From positions 186,001-250,000 of the forward strand of contig NZ_BMQJ01000004.1 of assembly GCF_014648055.1 (NCBI RefSeq): DNA of 64,000 nucleotides. The letters are read 5' to 3'. This document shows positions 7,862 to 17,207 of the stretch, one piece after another; position 1 is the first letter of the stretch, and every line of letters begins with the position of its first letter. The stretch comes from Streptosporangium pseudovulgare. Lineage in GTDB: Bacteria > Actinomycetota > Actinomycetes > Streptosporangiales > Streptosporangiaceae. Position numbers and translations under genes: made by a program. The notes under the pieces are model-generated. The model was not told the DNA's origin. It worked only from the letters and a program-made list of their open reading frames with translations, and made no database searches.

Positions 7862-9228
7862 ACGACACCGAAGAGATGGTGGGCCGGCTGGCCCGGGTCC
7901 GGGACGGCGAGCTGACCGGGCAGGTGTCCGCCGCGGGGGCGCGGACATTGCTGGCGTCGATCGTCGCGGGCTCCGCTCCGGACGGCGCCGCCGGCACGGC
8001 CGGCGCGACGGGCGGGACCGGTCCGGCCACGGCGGGCGCGGGTCCCGTCGAAGCCGGAACCGGGGCCGGGGCCGGCCGGGCCGCCGGACGCGAGGACCGG
8101 CGGACCGGCGCCGGGGGGAGAACCGGCCGATGGCACCGGCCGGGGACGCGACCGCGGTCGTGGACGGTCGTGGGGGGCGGGCTGGTCGCGGCGGCCGCGG
8201 CTGCCTTGGCGGTCACCGTGGCCGTCCCGGGGGGAGACCCGGTGCGCCTGTCGCCCGGCGCGGGCACGTCCGCCACGGCGCAGCCCGCGCAGCCGACCGC
8301 CCGGCGGATCCTGCTCGCCGCGGCGTCGGCCACGGTGACCGGAGCGGTGAAGGAACCCGCCGACGGCTCCTACTGGCGCGTCCGGACGGTCACCGACCTG
8401 CCGGTCGTCGATCCGACCGGCCGTTACCTCCTCCGGCACCGCGTCTCCGACGAGACGTGGCTGGCCCGGCGGCCCGGTGGGCGGAGCGTGCAGGTCCGCC
8501 AGGACCTCGGCACCCGGCCCGCCACCCCCGAGGACGAGGCGGCCTGGCGCGCGGCGGGATCCCCCCGCACCTGGCGGTATCCGACCGGCACCCGGGACAT
8601 GGGATACGTCTCCCCGGGGGAGAGGCTGCGCTCCTCACCGGGCACGCCGGTGGCGACCCCGCTGACCGGCGTGCCGGAGGGGAAGGGCGGGACCCTGCTC
8701 ACCAGGACGCTCACCTGGGACGAATTCCAGAAGATCCCGGACGACGCGGGGAGGCTGCGGGCCTACCTGGAGGAGCGCATCACCACGGAACTGGTGCACG
8801 GCAACGGCGGGGCTCCGGACCTGCGGATGGAGCGGGTCCTCCAGAAGAGCTGCGTGGACCTCATCGTGCGGCTGCCGGTCACGCCGGAGGTGCGGGCCGC
8901 CGCCTACGAGATCCTGGCCGCGCTGCCCGACATGCGCTCGGCGGGGGAGGTCACCGACCCGCTGGGCCGTACCGGGCAGGCGGTCGGCTACCGCAGCGAG
9001 GACGGCAGGCGTGACCTGCTCTTCGTGATCGAGCCGGGAAGCGGTCGGCCCCTCGCCGGAGAGGAGAGGTTCGACGGCAGGCTCGCGGACGGGCGGACCG
9101 TCCGGGTCGGCGCCGTCACCGCCTACGAGGAGAGCGGCTGGACCGACGAGAAGCCGCCGGTCCCCTCGGCGGCCGAGGAGAAAAGGGCTCCCGCGCCCGG
9201 AGAGGTCAGGGTCCGCCGCATCCGGTGA
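7858..9228 (+). CDS. CU044_5270 family protein (sigma-factor partner)
   Basis: 456 residues, GTG start overlapping the sigma-factor stop. The N-terminus is a cytoplasmic stretch (MVGRLARVRDGELTGQVSAA) with a long Ala/Gly/Thr-rich linker, one transmembrane helix (SWTVVGGGLVAAAAAALAVTVAV, about residues 100-122), and a large extracytoplasmic domain starting at ARRILLAAASATVTG. Family hallmarks include YWRVRTVTDLPV, RTWRYPTGTRDMGY and the closing conserved block with AVTAYEESGWTDEKP. The coupling to an ECF sigma factor and the bitopic topology suggest an anti-sigma-like sensor; this has not been shown for this family as far as I know. Confidence 0.8.
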   Translation: MNDTEEMVGRLARVRDGELTGQVSAAGARTLLASIVAGSAPDGAAGTAGATGGTGPATAGAGPVEAGTGAGAGRAAGREDRRTGAGGRTGRWHRPGTRPRSWTVVGGGLVAAAAAALAVTVAVPGGDPVRLSPGAGTSATAQPAQPTARRILLAAASATVTGAVKEPADGSYWRVRTVTDLPVVDPTGRYLLRHRVSDETWLARRPGGRSVQVRQDLGTRPATPEDEAAWRAAGSPRTWRYPTGTRDMGYVSPGERLRSSPGTPVATPLTGVPEGKGGTLLTRTLTWDEFQKIPDDAGRLRAYLEERITTELVHGNGGAPDLRMERVLQKSCVDLIVRLPVTPEVRAAAYEILAALPDMRSAGEVTDPLGRTGQAVGYRSEDGRRDLLFVIEPGSGRPLAGEERFDGRLADGRTVRVGAVTAYEESGWTDEKPPVPSAAEEKRAPAPGEVRVRRIR

Positions 9229-9391
9229 GGATTCGGCGAAGACTCGGTGAAGAGAGGTCTCCCGGGTCCGGCGAGGACGGCCCTTCCGCATCCGGCGAAC
9301 GACCCCGCCGTACGGCACCGCCCCCGGGCCGCCTCGGGCCGCCCCGGACGGCTCACCCGGGGCGGCTCGGTTCAGCGCGGTTCGGCGCGGT

Positions 9392-11479
9392 TCAGCTCAC
9401 GGTGGCGGCCTCCTCCTCGTCCGGGGTCGTCGCGCCGGTGAACTGTGCCGAGTACAGCCGGTGGTAGGCGCCCCGCGCGGCGAGCAGCTCGACGTGGCTG
9501 CCGTGCTCGACGATGCGGCCCTCCTCCATCACCAGGATGAGGTCCGCGTCGCGGATGGTGGACAGCCGGTGGGCGATGACGAAGCTGGTGCGGTCGGCGC
9601 GCAGCGCGGCCATCGCCTGCTGCACCAGCAGCTCGGTGCGGGTGTCGACCGAGCTGGTCGCCTCGTCGAGGATCAGCAGGGACGGCTCGGAGAGGAAGGC
9701 ACGGGCGATGGTGATCAGCTGCTTCTCGCCGGCGCTGATGTTGCCGCCCTCCTCGTCGATGACGGTGTCGTAGCCGTCCGGCAGGGTGCGCACGAACCGG
9801 TCGACGAAAGCGGCCCGCGCGGCGGCGAGGATCCGCTCCTCGGTGGCCGAGGGGTCGCCGTAGGCGATGTTGTCCCGGATGGTGCCGCCGAACAGCCAGG
9901 TGTCCTGCAGGACCATGCCGATCCGTGAGCGCAGGTCCTCGCGGCGCATCGCGGTGACGTCGACGCCGTCCAGGGTGATGCGCCCGCCGTCCAGCTCGTA
10001 GAAGCGCATGATGAGGTTGACCAGGGTGGTCTTGCCCGCGCCGGTCGGGCCGACGATCGCGACCGTCTGCCCGGGTTCGGCCACCAGCGACAGGTCCTCG
10101 ATGAGGGGCCGGTCGGGGTCGTAGCGGAAGGACACCTGCTCGAACTCGACCCGGCCGCGCCGGGTCTCGGGCAGGGCGGGCTCGGCCGGGTCGGGGGTCT
10201 GCTCGTCGGCGTCGAGCAGCTCGAAGACCCGCTCGGCCGACGCCACCCCCGACTGCAGGAGGTTGGCCATCGAGGCGACCTGGGTCAGCGGCTGGGTGAA
10301 CTGCCGGGAGTACTGGATGAACGCCTGCACGTCGCCCAGGCTCATCGACCCGGTGGCCACCCGGACGCCTCCGACGACGGCGATCGCGACGTAGTTGAGG
10401 TTCCCGATGAACATCATCGCCGGCATGATGATCCCGGAGACGAACTGGGCGCCGAAGCTCGCCTTGAACAGCTCCTCGTTGCGCTCCCGGAAGACCTCCT
10501 CGACCTCCGGCTGCCGCCCGAAGACCTTCACCAGCTCGTGGCCGGTGAACGCCTCCTCGATGTGGGCGTTCAGCGAGCCGGTGTGGGCCCACTGGGCGAC
10601 GAACAGCTTCTGCGAGCGCTTGGCGACCTGCCCGGTGACGATCGTCGACAGCGGGATGGTCACCAGCGCGATCAGTGCGAGCAGCGGCGAGATCACGAAC
10701 ATCATCGCCAGCACGCCGACCACGGTCAGCAGGGACGTCAGCAGCTGGCTCAGCGTCTGCTGAAGGGTCTGCGAGACGTTGTCGATGTCGTTGGTGACCC
10801 GGCTGAGCAGCTCGCCGCGCGGCTGGCCGTCGAAGAACCGCAGGGGGAGCCGGTTCAGCTTGTCCTCGACGTCGGACCGCAGCCGGAACACGGTGCGCTG
10901 CACCACGTCGTTGAGGAGGTGGCCCTGCAGCCAGGCGAACGCCGTCGCCGCGAGGTAGAGGGCCAGCGCCCAGGCCAGGACCGTGCCGAGTGCGGCGAAG
11001 TCGATGCCGCGGCCGGGGACGACGTCCATCTTCTCCAGCAGCGCGGCGAAGTCGCCGTGGCCGGACGCGCGGGCCGCCTCGGCCGCCTGCCGGATGGTCG
11101 TCCCGGCGGGCAGCCGGCCGCCGATGACACCGCTGAAGATGAGGTCGGTGGCGCGGCCGAGGACCTTCGGGCCGATGACGGAGAACACCACGCTGGCCAC
11201 GGCGAGCAGGATCACCGCGATGATCCGGGGGCGCTCGGGGGCGAGGCGCCGGACCAGCCGCCGCGCGGACGGTCCGAAGTCCATCGACTTCTCGGCGGGC
11301 ATCCCGCCGAAGGGGCCGCGCCCGAAGGGCCCGCCGCCCGCCGGGGGACGGGGACGCGCGGCCGCGGGAGAGGCGGCTGCGGGGGCGGCCGGGGAGGCGG
11401 CCGAGGCCGCCGGGGTCGTCGGGACCGCGGCGGCCCCCGGCGCGGCCGGGGAGGCGGGGGATACGGACCGGTCGCTCAT
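9392..11479 (-). CDS. ABC exporter subunit 2 (membrane-ATPase half, canonical site)
   Basis: 695 residues; ATG overlaps the stop of the partner (ATGA). About 70 Pro/Ala-rich residues precede the first helix, an unusual extension. Six transmembrane helices (for example [19 protein letters not shown] and [20 protein letters not shown]), then the nucleotide-binding domain: Walker [11 protein letters not shown]-loop GMVLQDTW, signature ISAGEKQL (degenerate from LSGGQ), Walker [13 protein letters not shown] with catalytic Glu, and H-loop AHRLS. With subunit 1 it forms a heterodimeric type IV exporter; the asymmetric motifs agree with one degenerate and one active ATP site. Controlled by the upstream TetR. 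Confidence 0.92.
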   Translation of the reverse strand: MSDRSVSPASPAAPGAAAVPTTPAASAASPAAPAAASPAAARPRPPAGGGPFGRGPFGGMPAEKSMDFGPSARRLVRRLAPERPRIIAVILLAVASVVFSVIGPKVLGRATDLIFSGVIGGRLPAGTTIRQAAEAARASGHGDFAALLEKMDVVPGRGIDFAALGTVLAWALALYLAATAFAWLQGHLLNDVVQRTVFRLRSDVEDKLNRLPLRFFDGQPRGELLSRVTNDIDNVSQTLQQTLSQLLTSLLTVVGVLAMMFVISPLLALIALVTIPLSTIVTGQVAKRSQKLFVAQWAHTGSLNAHIEEAFTGHELVKVFGRQPEVEEVFRERNEELFKASFGAQFVSGIIMPAMMFIGNLNYVAIAVVGGVRVATGSMSLGDVQAFIQYSRQFTQPLTQVASMANLLQSGVASAERVFELLDADEQTPDPAEPALPETRRGRVEFEQVSFRYDPDRPLIEDLSLVAEPGQTVAIVGPTGAGKTTLVNLIMRFYELDGGRITLDGVDVTAMRREDLRSRIGMVLQDTWLFGGTIRDNIAYGDPSATEERILAAARAAFVDRFVRTLPDGYDTVIDEEGGNISAGEKQLITIARAFLSEPSLLILDEATSSVDTRTELLVQQAMAALRADRTSFVIAHRLSTIRDADLILVMEEGRIVEHGSHVELLAARGAYHRLYSAQFTGATTPDEEEAATVS

Positions 11480-13209
11480 GCCGCACTCTCCACGGCTCGC
11501 TGGGACTCGACGATCTCGACGTATGTCGGGCAGGAGGCCAGCAGCTCCTCGTGGGTGCCGATGCCGGCGATCACACCGTCGTCGAGGACGACGATCTGGT
11601 CGGCGTCGGCGACGGTGGAGATGCGCTGGGCGACGATGACGACGGCGGCGTCGGAGGTGCGCGGGCGCAGGGCCGCACGCAGCCGGGCGTCGGTGGTCAG
11701 GTCGAGAGCCGAGAACGAGTCGTCGAACAGGTAGATCTCCGGCTTCCTGACCAGCGCCCTGGCGATGGCGAGGCGCTGTCGCTGCCCGCCGGAGACGTTC
11801 GTGCCGCCCTGGGCGATGGGGGCGTCGAGACCCTCGGGCATCGCCTCGACGAAGTCACGGGCCTGGGCGACCTCCAGGGCCTCCCACAGCTCCTCGTCGG
11901 TGGCGTCGGGATTGCCGTACCGGAGGTTGCTCGCGACGGTGCCGGTGAACAGGTACGGCTTCTGAGGCACCAGGCCGATGCGCCGCCAGAGGACCTGCGG
12001 GTCGAGGTCGCGCACGTCGACGCCGTCGACCGAAACCGTGCCGGAGGTGACGTCGAAGAGCCGGGGGACCAGCGACAGCAGGGTCGTCTTGCCCGAGCCG
12101 GTGCTGCCGATGACGGCGAGGGTCCGGCCCGCCTCGACGCGGAACGAGATGCCGGACAGCACCGGGGACGCCGCGCCCGGGTAGCGGAACCCGACGTCGC
12201 GCATCTCCAGCTCGCCCCGGCCGCGCACCTGGCGTACCGGGTCGGCGGGCGGGAGGACCGAGGACTCGGTGTCCAGCACCTCGGCGATGCGCTCGGCGCA
12301 GACCGAGGCGCGCGGGATCATCATCGAGATGAAGGTGGCCATCATCATCGAGGTCAGGATCTGCATCAGGTACATCAGGAACGCGGTCAGCTCACCGACC
12401 TGCATCTCGCCGGTGTTCACCCGCGCGGCGCCGAACCACAGCACGGCGACGCTGGAGGCGTTGAGGATCAGCATCACGGTCGGGAAGATGAGCGCGGTCA
12501 GCCGCCCGACGCGCAGGGCGGTGGCGGTCAGCGCCTCGTTGGCCTCGGCGAACCGCCGGGTCTCCTCCCGCTCGCGCACGAAGGCGCGCACGACGCGGAT
12601 GCCGGTGAGCTGCTCGCGCAGCACCTGGTTGACCGTGTCGATGCGGTCCTGCATGGCGCGGAACTGGGGGACCATCCGGGAGATGATCAGGCCGATCGAC
12701 ACCAGCAGGGCCGGGACGCACACCAGCATGAGCCACGACAGGCCGACGTCCTGGCGCAGCGCCATGACGATGCCGCCGACGCCCATGATCGGTGCGGCGA
12801 CCAGCATCGTGCAGGACATCACCACGAGCATCTGGACCTGCTGCACGTCGTTGGTGCTGCGGGTGATCAACGACGGTGCGCCGAACTGGGAGACCTCCCG
12901 GGCGGAGAACGTGCCCACCCGGTGGAAGACGGCCGCGCGGACGTCGCGGCCGAAGCCCATCGCCGAGCGGGAGCCGTAGTAGACCGCCGCGATGGAACAG
13001 GCGATCTGCGCGAGGGAGACGGCGAGCATCCAGCCGCCGGTGGTGAGGATGTAGCCGGTGTCGCCGGTGGCGACGCCCCGGTCGATGATGTCGGCGTTCA
13101 GGCTCGGCAGGTACAGCGAGGCGATGGTGCCGAGGAGTTGCAGCACCACGACGGCGACCAGGGAGCCGGTGTAGGGGCGGAGATGGGTGCGGAGCAGCCG
13201 GATCAGCAC
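11476..13209 (-). CDS. ABC exporter subunit 1 (degenerate catalytic site)
   Basis: 577 residues from the GTG at 13209, preceded by GAGGAGG and overlapping the end of the TetR gene by 7 nt. Membrane domain of six helices ([39 protein letters not shown] and others), then Walker [10 protein letters not shown], signature VSGGQRQR, and a Walker B region [12 protein letters not shown] in which the catalytic Glu is replaced by Asp. That change and the IVAQRIS switch region are typical of the degenerate partner in heterodimeric multidrug exporters such as LmrCD and BmrCD. Inferred substrate: a drug-like or self-made compound sensed by the TetR. Confidence 0.92.
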   Translation of the reverse strand: MLIRLLRTHLRPYTGSLVAVVVLQLLGTIASLYLPSLNADIIDRGVATGDTGYILTTGGWMLAVSLAQIACSIAAVYYGSRSAMGFGRDVRAAVFHRVGTFSAREVSQFGAPSLITRSTNDVQQVQMLVVMSCTMLVAAPIMGVGGIVMALRQDVGLSWLMLVCVPALLVSIGLIISRMVPQFRAMQDRIDTVNQVLREQLTGIRVVRAFVREREETRRFAEANEALTATALRVGRLTALIFPTVMLILNASSVAVLWFGAARVNTGEMQVGELTAFLMYLMQILTSMMMATFISMMIPRASVCAERIAEVLDTESSVLPPADPVRQVRGRGELEMRDVGFRYPGAASPVLSGISFRVEAGRTLAVIGSTGSGKTTLLSLVPRLFDVTSGTVSVDGVDVRDLDPQVLWRRIGLVPQKPYLFTGTVASNLRYGNPDATDEELWEALEVAQARDFVEAMPEGLDAPIAQGGTNVSGGQRQRLAIARALVRKPEIYLFDDSFSALDLTTDARLRAALRPRTSDAAVVIVAQRISTVADADQIVVLDDGVIAGIGTHEELLASCPTYVEIVESQRAVESAA

Positions 13210-13847
13210 GGGACCTCCTCTCCGGAGGCGCCACTCGGGGCCGGACGGCAGGCGGCGTGCTCGGGAACGAGGATGCCGTGCAGGAGCATGCGGGCGATCT
13301 CCTCGGGCGGCAGCGGGTCGCCCTCGGTGAGCCGGGGGTGGCTGCACGCGACGGTCAGCAGCTGCAGCCGCCGCGCCGTTTCGTACGGCTCGCAGCGCAG
13401 CAGGACGCGGTCGGGGGAGATCAGGTCGGCGAGCGCCCGCTGGACGGTGACGCTCTCGTCGGCGCAGGCCTGGCGGTGGTGGTGGGCGACGGCCGGGCCC
13501 GTCGCCCCCAGCGCGTCGGCCAGCCGGAAGACGCGTGCCGCACGGCGCTGCAGGACCCGCACCGCCGTGGCGAGCCGGGCCTCCAGTGGGGAGGAGCGGT
13601 CGATGGCGTCGAGCTCGCGCACCATCGGGGCGGGGTCGAAGGCGCTGGCCACGGCGGCGTCGACGAGTTCGTCCTTGGTGGCGAAGACCCGGAAGATCGT
13701 GCCCTCGGCCACGCCGGCCGCCTGGGCGATCTGCCGGGTGTTCACCGCGGGGCCGTGGTCGAGGATCAGTGAGAGGGTGGACTCGATGAGGGAGGCTCGC
13801 CGTTCCTCCGGGGGGAGGGGCGCGGCGCGCTGGGAGGTGGAGATCAC
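13203..13847 (-). CDS. TetR-family regulator of the ABC exporter
   Basis: 214 residues if started at the GTG at 13847; a GTG at 13880 is in frame but would place the coding start inside the operator. HTH: TLSLILDHGPAVNTRQIAQA then AGVAEGTIFRVFATKDELVD, classic TetR N-terminal DNA-binding fold. The C-terminal ligand domain (about residues 70-190) contains AARVFRLADALGATG and HHHRQACADE. First gene of a three-gene overlapping operon with the two exporter halves. The 25-bp palindrome at 13862-13886 directly upstream is the likely operator, so the system should be autoregulated and induced by the exported compound. Confidence 0.88.
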   Translation of the reverse strand: MISTSQRAAPLPPEERRASLIESTLSLILDHGPAVNTRQIAQAAGVAEGTIFRVFATKDELVDAAVASAFDPAPMVRELDAIDRSSPLEARLATAVRVLQRRAARVFRLADALGATGPAVAHHHRQACADESVTVQRALADLISPDRVLLRCEPYETARRLQLLTVACSHPRLTEGDPLPPEEIARMLLHGILVPEHAACRPAPSGASGEEVPC

Positions 13848-13861
13848 GCGACCACCATAGC

Positions 13862-13886
13862 GAGTGAGTGAGCGGCTCACTCACTC
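13862..13886. promoter_or_regulatory. TetR operator palindrome
   Basis: A perfect inverted repeat with 11-bp arms (GAGTGAGTGAG / CTCACTCACTC) around CGG, immediately upstream of the TetR-ABC operon. Perfect long dyads next to TetR genes are usually their autoregulatory sites. Confidence 0.8.
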
Positions 13887-13914
13887 ATTTATGGAACTCT
13901 CCTCGGTGATCTCT

Positions 13915-14075
13915 GACGGCGAACGGCGCGGGAGCGGTGCGCGGCGAACGATACGGGGACGGCGAACGATGCGGAGGTGACGCGCGATGAACGATACGGG
14001 GGCGGCGCGCGGCGAACGATGCGGAGGTGGTGCGCGGCGAACGGCGCGGCGGCGGTGCGCGGTGACGGGCGGCCC
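13915..14075. repeat. Degenerate tandem repeat, unit about 20-30 bp
   Basis: Repeated blocks of the type GCGAACGATGCGGAGGTG and GCGCGGCGAACG occupy most of the gap between the TetR operator and the next gene. No coding potential seen. Confidence 0.6.
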
Positions 14076-14178
14076 GGCTTAGAGGGTTGTGAGCCGCGCG
14101 CGGTGGTTTGACCCGGACGGTTGTTAAGCCGGGGAAAAGCCCGGGTATGGCCAGGTCACCGGTGAGGGGAGGTGGCTC

Positions 14179-14427
14179 ATGGCGCTCATCGACCGCGAGT
14201 GCGTCCGGCAGCTGCTGGAGGCCGAGGACCCCGACACGGCCCTGGTGTTCGTCCGCGGTGAGTGCCTGGTCCTCACGAGCGGGCAGATCGACGACGACCA
14301 CCGGCCGCTGATCGTCGCGCGCCGCCGGGACCTGCCGGAGTCGCTCTCCGGCGACACCGTCACCGGAGAGCAGCTCGACGCCCTGGCGAACTGCCTGGAC
14401 AACACCGCCCGCGACCTGGGCGAGTGA
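14179..14427 (+). CDS. Small acidic hypothetical protein
   Basis: 82 residues; ATG preceded by GAGGGGAGG at good distance. The sequence (MALIDRECVRQLLEAEDPDT at the start, VFVRGECLVLTSGQIDDDH in the middle, LDALANCLDNTARDLGE at the end) is hydrophilic with alternating hydrophobics, suggesting a small folded cytoplasmic domain. No metal or nucleic-acid motif is evident; two of its cysteines are not paired in a CxxC pattern. It stands alone. The good start site, codon bias and length make it a real gene, function unknown. Confidence 0.65.
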   Translation: MALIDRECVRQLLEAEDPDTALVFVRGECLVLTSGQIDDDHRPLIVARRRDLPESLSGDTVTGEQLDALANCLDNTARDLGE

Positions 14428-14511
14428 GCGGGGCACCCCGCACCGCCGCCCGTGACCCGGCCGGGCGCACGAGGACCGCTGCGGCCCCGGGCGGACAGCG
14501 GGTGCAGAGGG

Positions 14512-15558
14512 TCAGGAGCGCGAACGCCACCTGGCCAGCAGCTCCGCCTCCCGCTCGGGAGTGATCTCGGCGCCCGTGGCGTACTCCGCCTCGGACTCGC
14601 GGATCTCGCGCACCGAACGGGCCAGGGGACGGGGCGCCAGCCCCGCCGCGTTGGCGGCGGCCGGGTCGGCGGTGTTGAGCGCGCCCCGGTGGCCGCCGCC
14701 CGACCACAGCGGCAGTGACCGGCCGTTCTCGCCCTCGGCCAGCAGGAAGTCCTCCCCGACCCAGGTCAGCGTGGTCCCGGGCGGGCCGACCTCGTCCGCG
14801 ATCGCCTGGAGCATGTCGCCGAAGGTGAACGGCGGAGCCGGGCTGACCGCGTGGAAGACGCCGGTGCCGTCCAGCGGGTCCGTCCCGGCGGTCTGACCCT
14901 TCTCCCCGGCGGTGGCCCGGGCGGCGGCGGCCCGCTCGGTCATCGAGATGATCCAGGTGGCCATGTCGCGTCCGTCGATCACCTGGATCGGGTCGGAGGG
15001 GTCGCCCGGGGCCAGGACCTCGCCGCCGCGGGCGATCCGGTTCACCCAGTAGGTGAACCGGCCGGTGTGGTCGTGGGGGCCGATGACGTACGTCGGGCGG
15101 ACGATCAGCGTGCCCGGGCCGAACAGCTTGACCGCGGCCTGCTCGCACAGCACCTTCAGCGGGCCGTACGACGCGGGGGTCACCTCCTCGGAGGTCAGGC
15201 CGGCGGTCTCGGCCAGCGGCGCGTCCTCGGCGTAGCCGCCGGGCGTCTCCGGAACGGCGTAGACCGCGCAGGTCGAGATGAAGACGTACTGGCCGGTGGT
15301 CAGCACCGACGCGAGGGACTCCACCTGCGACGGCGCGTAGGCGGTGACGTCGATCGTGGCGTCCCACCCGCGGCCCCGCAGGAGCGACAGGTCACCGTCG
15401 CGGTCGGCGACGAGGTGCTCGGCCTCGGGGAAGAGGTCCGCGCCGGTCCTGCCGCGGTGCAGAAGGGAGACCTCGTGCCCGGCCGCGATCGCGGCCTCGG
15501 TGATGTGCCGGCCGACGAACCGGGTGCCGCCGATGATCAGAATTCGCATGTCTCCCAT
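14512..15558 (-). CDS. NAD-dependent epimerase/dehydratase family protein
   Basis: 348 residues from the ATG at 15558 (AGGA 4 nt upstream); an ATG at 15549 (MRILIIGG) is an alternative. Extended SDR Rossmann fold: IIGGTRFVGRHITEAA is the NAD(P)-binding motif near the N-terminus, IDVTAYAPSQVESLASVL and YVFISTCAVYAVPE follow, with the expected Tyr replaced in the usual YxxxK position by YGPLKVLCE (Tyr and Lys in place). C-terminal part: WVGEDFLLAEGENGRSLPLW. Closest in style to isoflavone-reductase/UDP-glucose-epimerase-like actinomycete proteins whose substrates are unknown. Monocistronic. Confidence 0.85.
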   Translation of the reverse strand: MGDMRILIIGGTRFVGRHITEAAIAAGHEVSLLHRGRTGADLFPEAEHLVADRDGDLSLLRGRGWDATIDVTAYAPSQVESLASVLTTGQYVFISTCAVYAVPETPGGYAEDAPLAETAGLTSEEVTPASYGPLKVLCEQAAVKLFGPGTLIVRPTYVIGPHDHTGRFTYWVNRIARGGEVLAPGDPSDPIQVIDGRDMATWIISMTERAAAARATAGEKGQTAGTDPLDGTGVFHAVSPAPPFTFGDMLQAIADEVGPPGTTLTWVGEDFLLAEGENGRSLPLWSGGGHRGALNTADPAAANAAGLAPRPLARSVREIRESEAEYATGAEITPEREAELLARWRSRS

Positions 15559-15807
15559 CTTTTCCTATAGGGGAAATTTTCTGCATAGAGGGCAGATAGC
15601 CGGGTAATCATCGGTATGGCCTTCCGCTCTTACCCGATACCGCTGAAAAGGATCATTTGCTCGCCCATGCTGGAGGGGCCGCAGGTGGCGAAGGGGGACG
15701 AATCAGGAGCGGTCCATTCCGATGACACTCCGCGCTCCATCCCTTCGACCTCATACGGGATAGCGGGTACGTTGGAGGTGCCCATCGTCAACCTCAGGGT
15801 GGTCATC

Positions 15808-16200
15808 ATGTCGATCTGGCCGGGTGCGAGACCGCGTGGACAACCCCCGCCCAGCAGTGGCGATTTTCCGCGCGACGCGCGCGAGCAGCTCCTCCACGGG
15901 CTGCGGATCAGCGTGCTCGCCGCGCCGGTCCGCCTGAAGGTGAGCGGCGAGATCGACCGGACGACCAGGGTGCCCTGGGCGGAGGCCCTGGACGGCCTGA
16001 CCCTCGGCGGCGACGACATGCACCTCGACCTCTCCGAGCTGACGTTCATCGACGTCAGGGGGGTCTGGCTGCTGACGGAGGCCGCGCGCAACCTTCCCTC
16101 GGGGAAGAAGGTATACCTGCACCACTCCCCTTACTGCCTGCGATCCGTGCTCACCCTGATCGGATCGGATCCCTCTCCGATCCAAGTGGAGATCTCATGA
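15808..16200 (+). CDS. STAS-domain anti-sigma factor antagonist-like protein
   Basis: 130 residues from the ATG at 15808, preceded by AGGGTGG. An in-frame start at 15616 would add 64 residues without any fold and is less likely. STAS pattern: VRLKVSGEIDRTTRVPWAEA, then LGGDDMHLDLSELTFIDVRG, where the strand-loop-helix DLSELTFIDVRG is the phosphorylatable loop. The usual Ser after FID is Val-Arg here (FIDVRG instead of FIDSSG), so regulation by phosphorylation at that position is doubtful. The stop overlaps the next gene (ATGA), which carries the matching kinase-like domain. Confidence 0.8.
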   Translation: MSIWPGARPRGQPPPSSGDFPRDAREQLLHGLRISVLAAPVRLKVSGEIDRTTRVPWAEALDGLTLGGDDMHLDLSELTFIDVRGVWLLTEAARNLPSGKKVYLHHSPYCLRSVLTLIGSDPSPIQVEIS

Positions 16201-17135
16201 CCACCACCACCGCGACGACCGAGGCGGACCCGTTCGTCCACCCGGCGTTGTTCTACCGGGGGAGCAGGCAGTACCTCCAGGGGACGACGCCGTTCGTGCT
16301 CGGCGGCCTGGACGCGGGCGAGCCGGTCGCGGTGGCCGTGCCGGAGCGGAACCTCCGGCTGATCCGTGACGAGCTGGGCGAGCTGGCCTCCCAGGTGCGT
16401 CTCATCGACATGAGCGAGGCCGGCCGCAACCCCGGGCGCATCATCCCCGCCGTCCTGACCGCCTTCGCCGACCTCCACCCCGGCCGCCGCGTGCGCATCA
16501 TCGGCGAGCCGATCTGGCCCGAGCGGTCCGCCACGGAGTACCCCGCGTGCGTCCAGCACGAAGCGCTGATCAATCTCGCCTTCGCGGGCCGCGGCGTGAC
16601 CATCCTGTGCCCGTACGACCTCGACGGGCTCGACCCCGAGGTCATCCGTGACGCCAGGATGACCCACCCCGCCATCATGGACGCCTCCGGGCTGCGCGTC
16701 AGTGAGGAGTACGCGCCCGAGTACGCCGTCCAGGAGTACAACCGGCCGCTGCCCGCCCCCGGGAACGCCGCCGAGTTCGCCTTCGGCGAGACCGACCTGT
16801 CCGGGGTGCGGGCCTTCGCCGTCGAGCACGCCTCACGCATGGGGCTCTCCGGCGAGCGTCTCCAGGACCTCAGGCTGATCGCCAGCGAACTCGCCTCCAA
16901 CAGCCTCGACCACGGCGGCGGATCGGGAACGCTGCGCCTCTGGTTCGAGGACGGCCGGGCGGTCATCGAGGTCAGCGACGCCGGCCACATCGTCGACCTC
17001 CTCGCCGGTCGCAGACCCGCCGCCGCCAGACAGCAGGGCTCCCGCGGCCTGCTCATGACCAATCTGCTCAGCGACCTCGTTCGCATCCACACCGGCGGGG
17101 ACGGCACCACCGTCCGCGCGTACTTCGCCGTCTGA
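16197..17135 (+). CDS. MEDS-HATPase protein (RsbA-like anti-sigma factor)
   Basis: 312 residues. N-terminal MEDS domain (about 1-175: PALFYRGSRQYLQGTTPFVL, VPERNLRLIRDEL, RIIGEPIWPERSATEYPACV), known as a sensor in Actinobacteria. C-terminal HATPase_c_2 domain (about 200-312): LRLIASELASNSLDHGGGSG is the N-box, VIEVSDAGHIVD the G1 box, GSRGLLMTNLLSD the later ATP-binding segment. Such proteins bind or phosphorylate STAS antagonists and sigma factors. Placed between a STAS gene and a SpoIIE phosphatase, it completes a partner-switching module; no dedicated sigma gene lies nearby. Confidence 0.88.
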   Translation: MTTTTATTEADPFVHPALFYRGSRQYLQGTTPFVLGGLDAGEPVAVAVPERNLRLIRDELGELASQVRLIDMSEAGRNPGRIIPAVLTAFADLHPGRRVRIIGEPIWPERSATEYPACVQHEALINLAFAGRGVTILCPYDLDGLDPEVIRDARMTHPAIMDASGLRVSEEYAPEYAVQEYNRPLPAPGNAAEFAFGETDLSGVRAFAVEHASRMGLSGERLQDLRLIASELASNSLDHGGGSGTLRLWFEDGRAVIEVSDAGHIVDLLAGRRPAAARQQGSRGLLMTNLLSDLVRIHTGGDGTTVRAYFAV

Positions 17136-17207
17136 CATCCCTGTGCGGGCCTCGTCGCGGGCCGGATCGCTCCGGGCCGACGCCTGGCCGTATGGAAGGA
17201 CGCCACC

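Noticed and set aside
11551..13860. A 769-codon plus-strand frame
   Set aside because: Lies antisense to the ABC exporter and TetR genes, whose motifs are unmistakable; composition is typical of antisense frames in high-GC DNA.
15616..15807. A 64-residue N-terminal extension of the STAS protein
   Set aside because: Continuous frame but no domain and no start site as good as the AGGGTGG before 15808.
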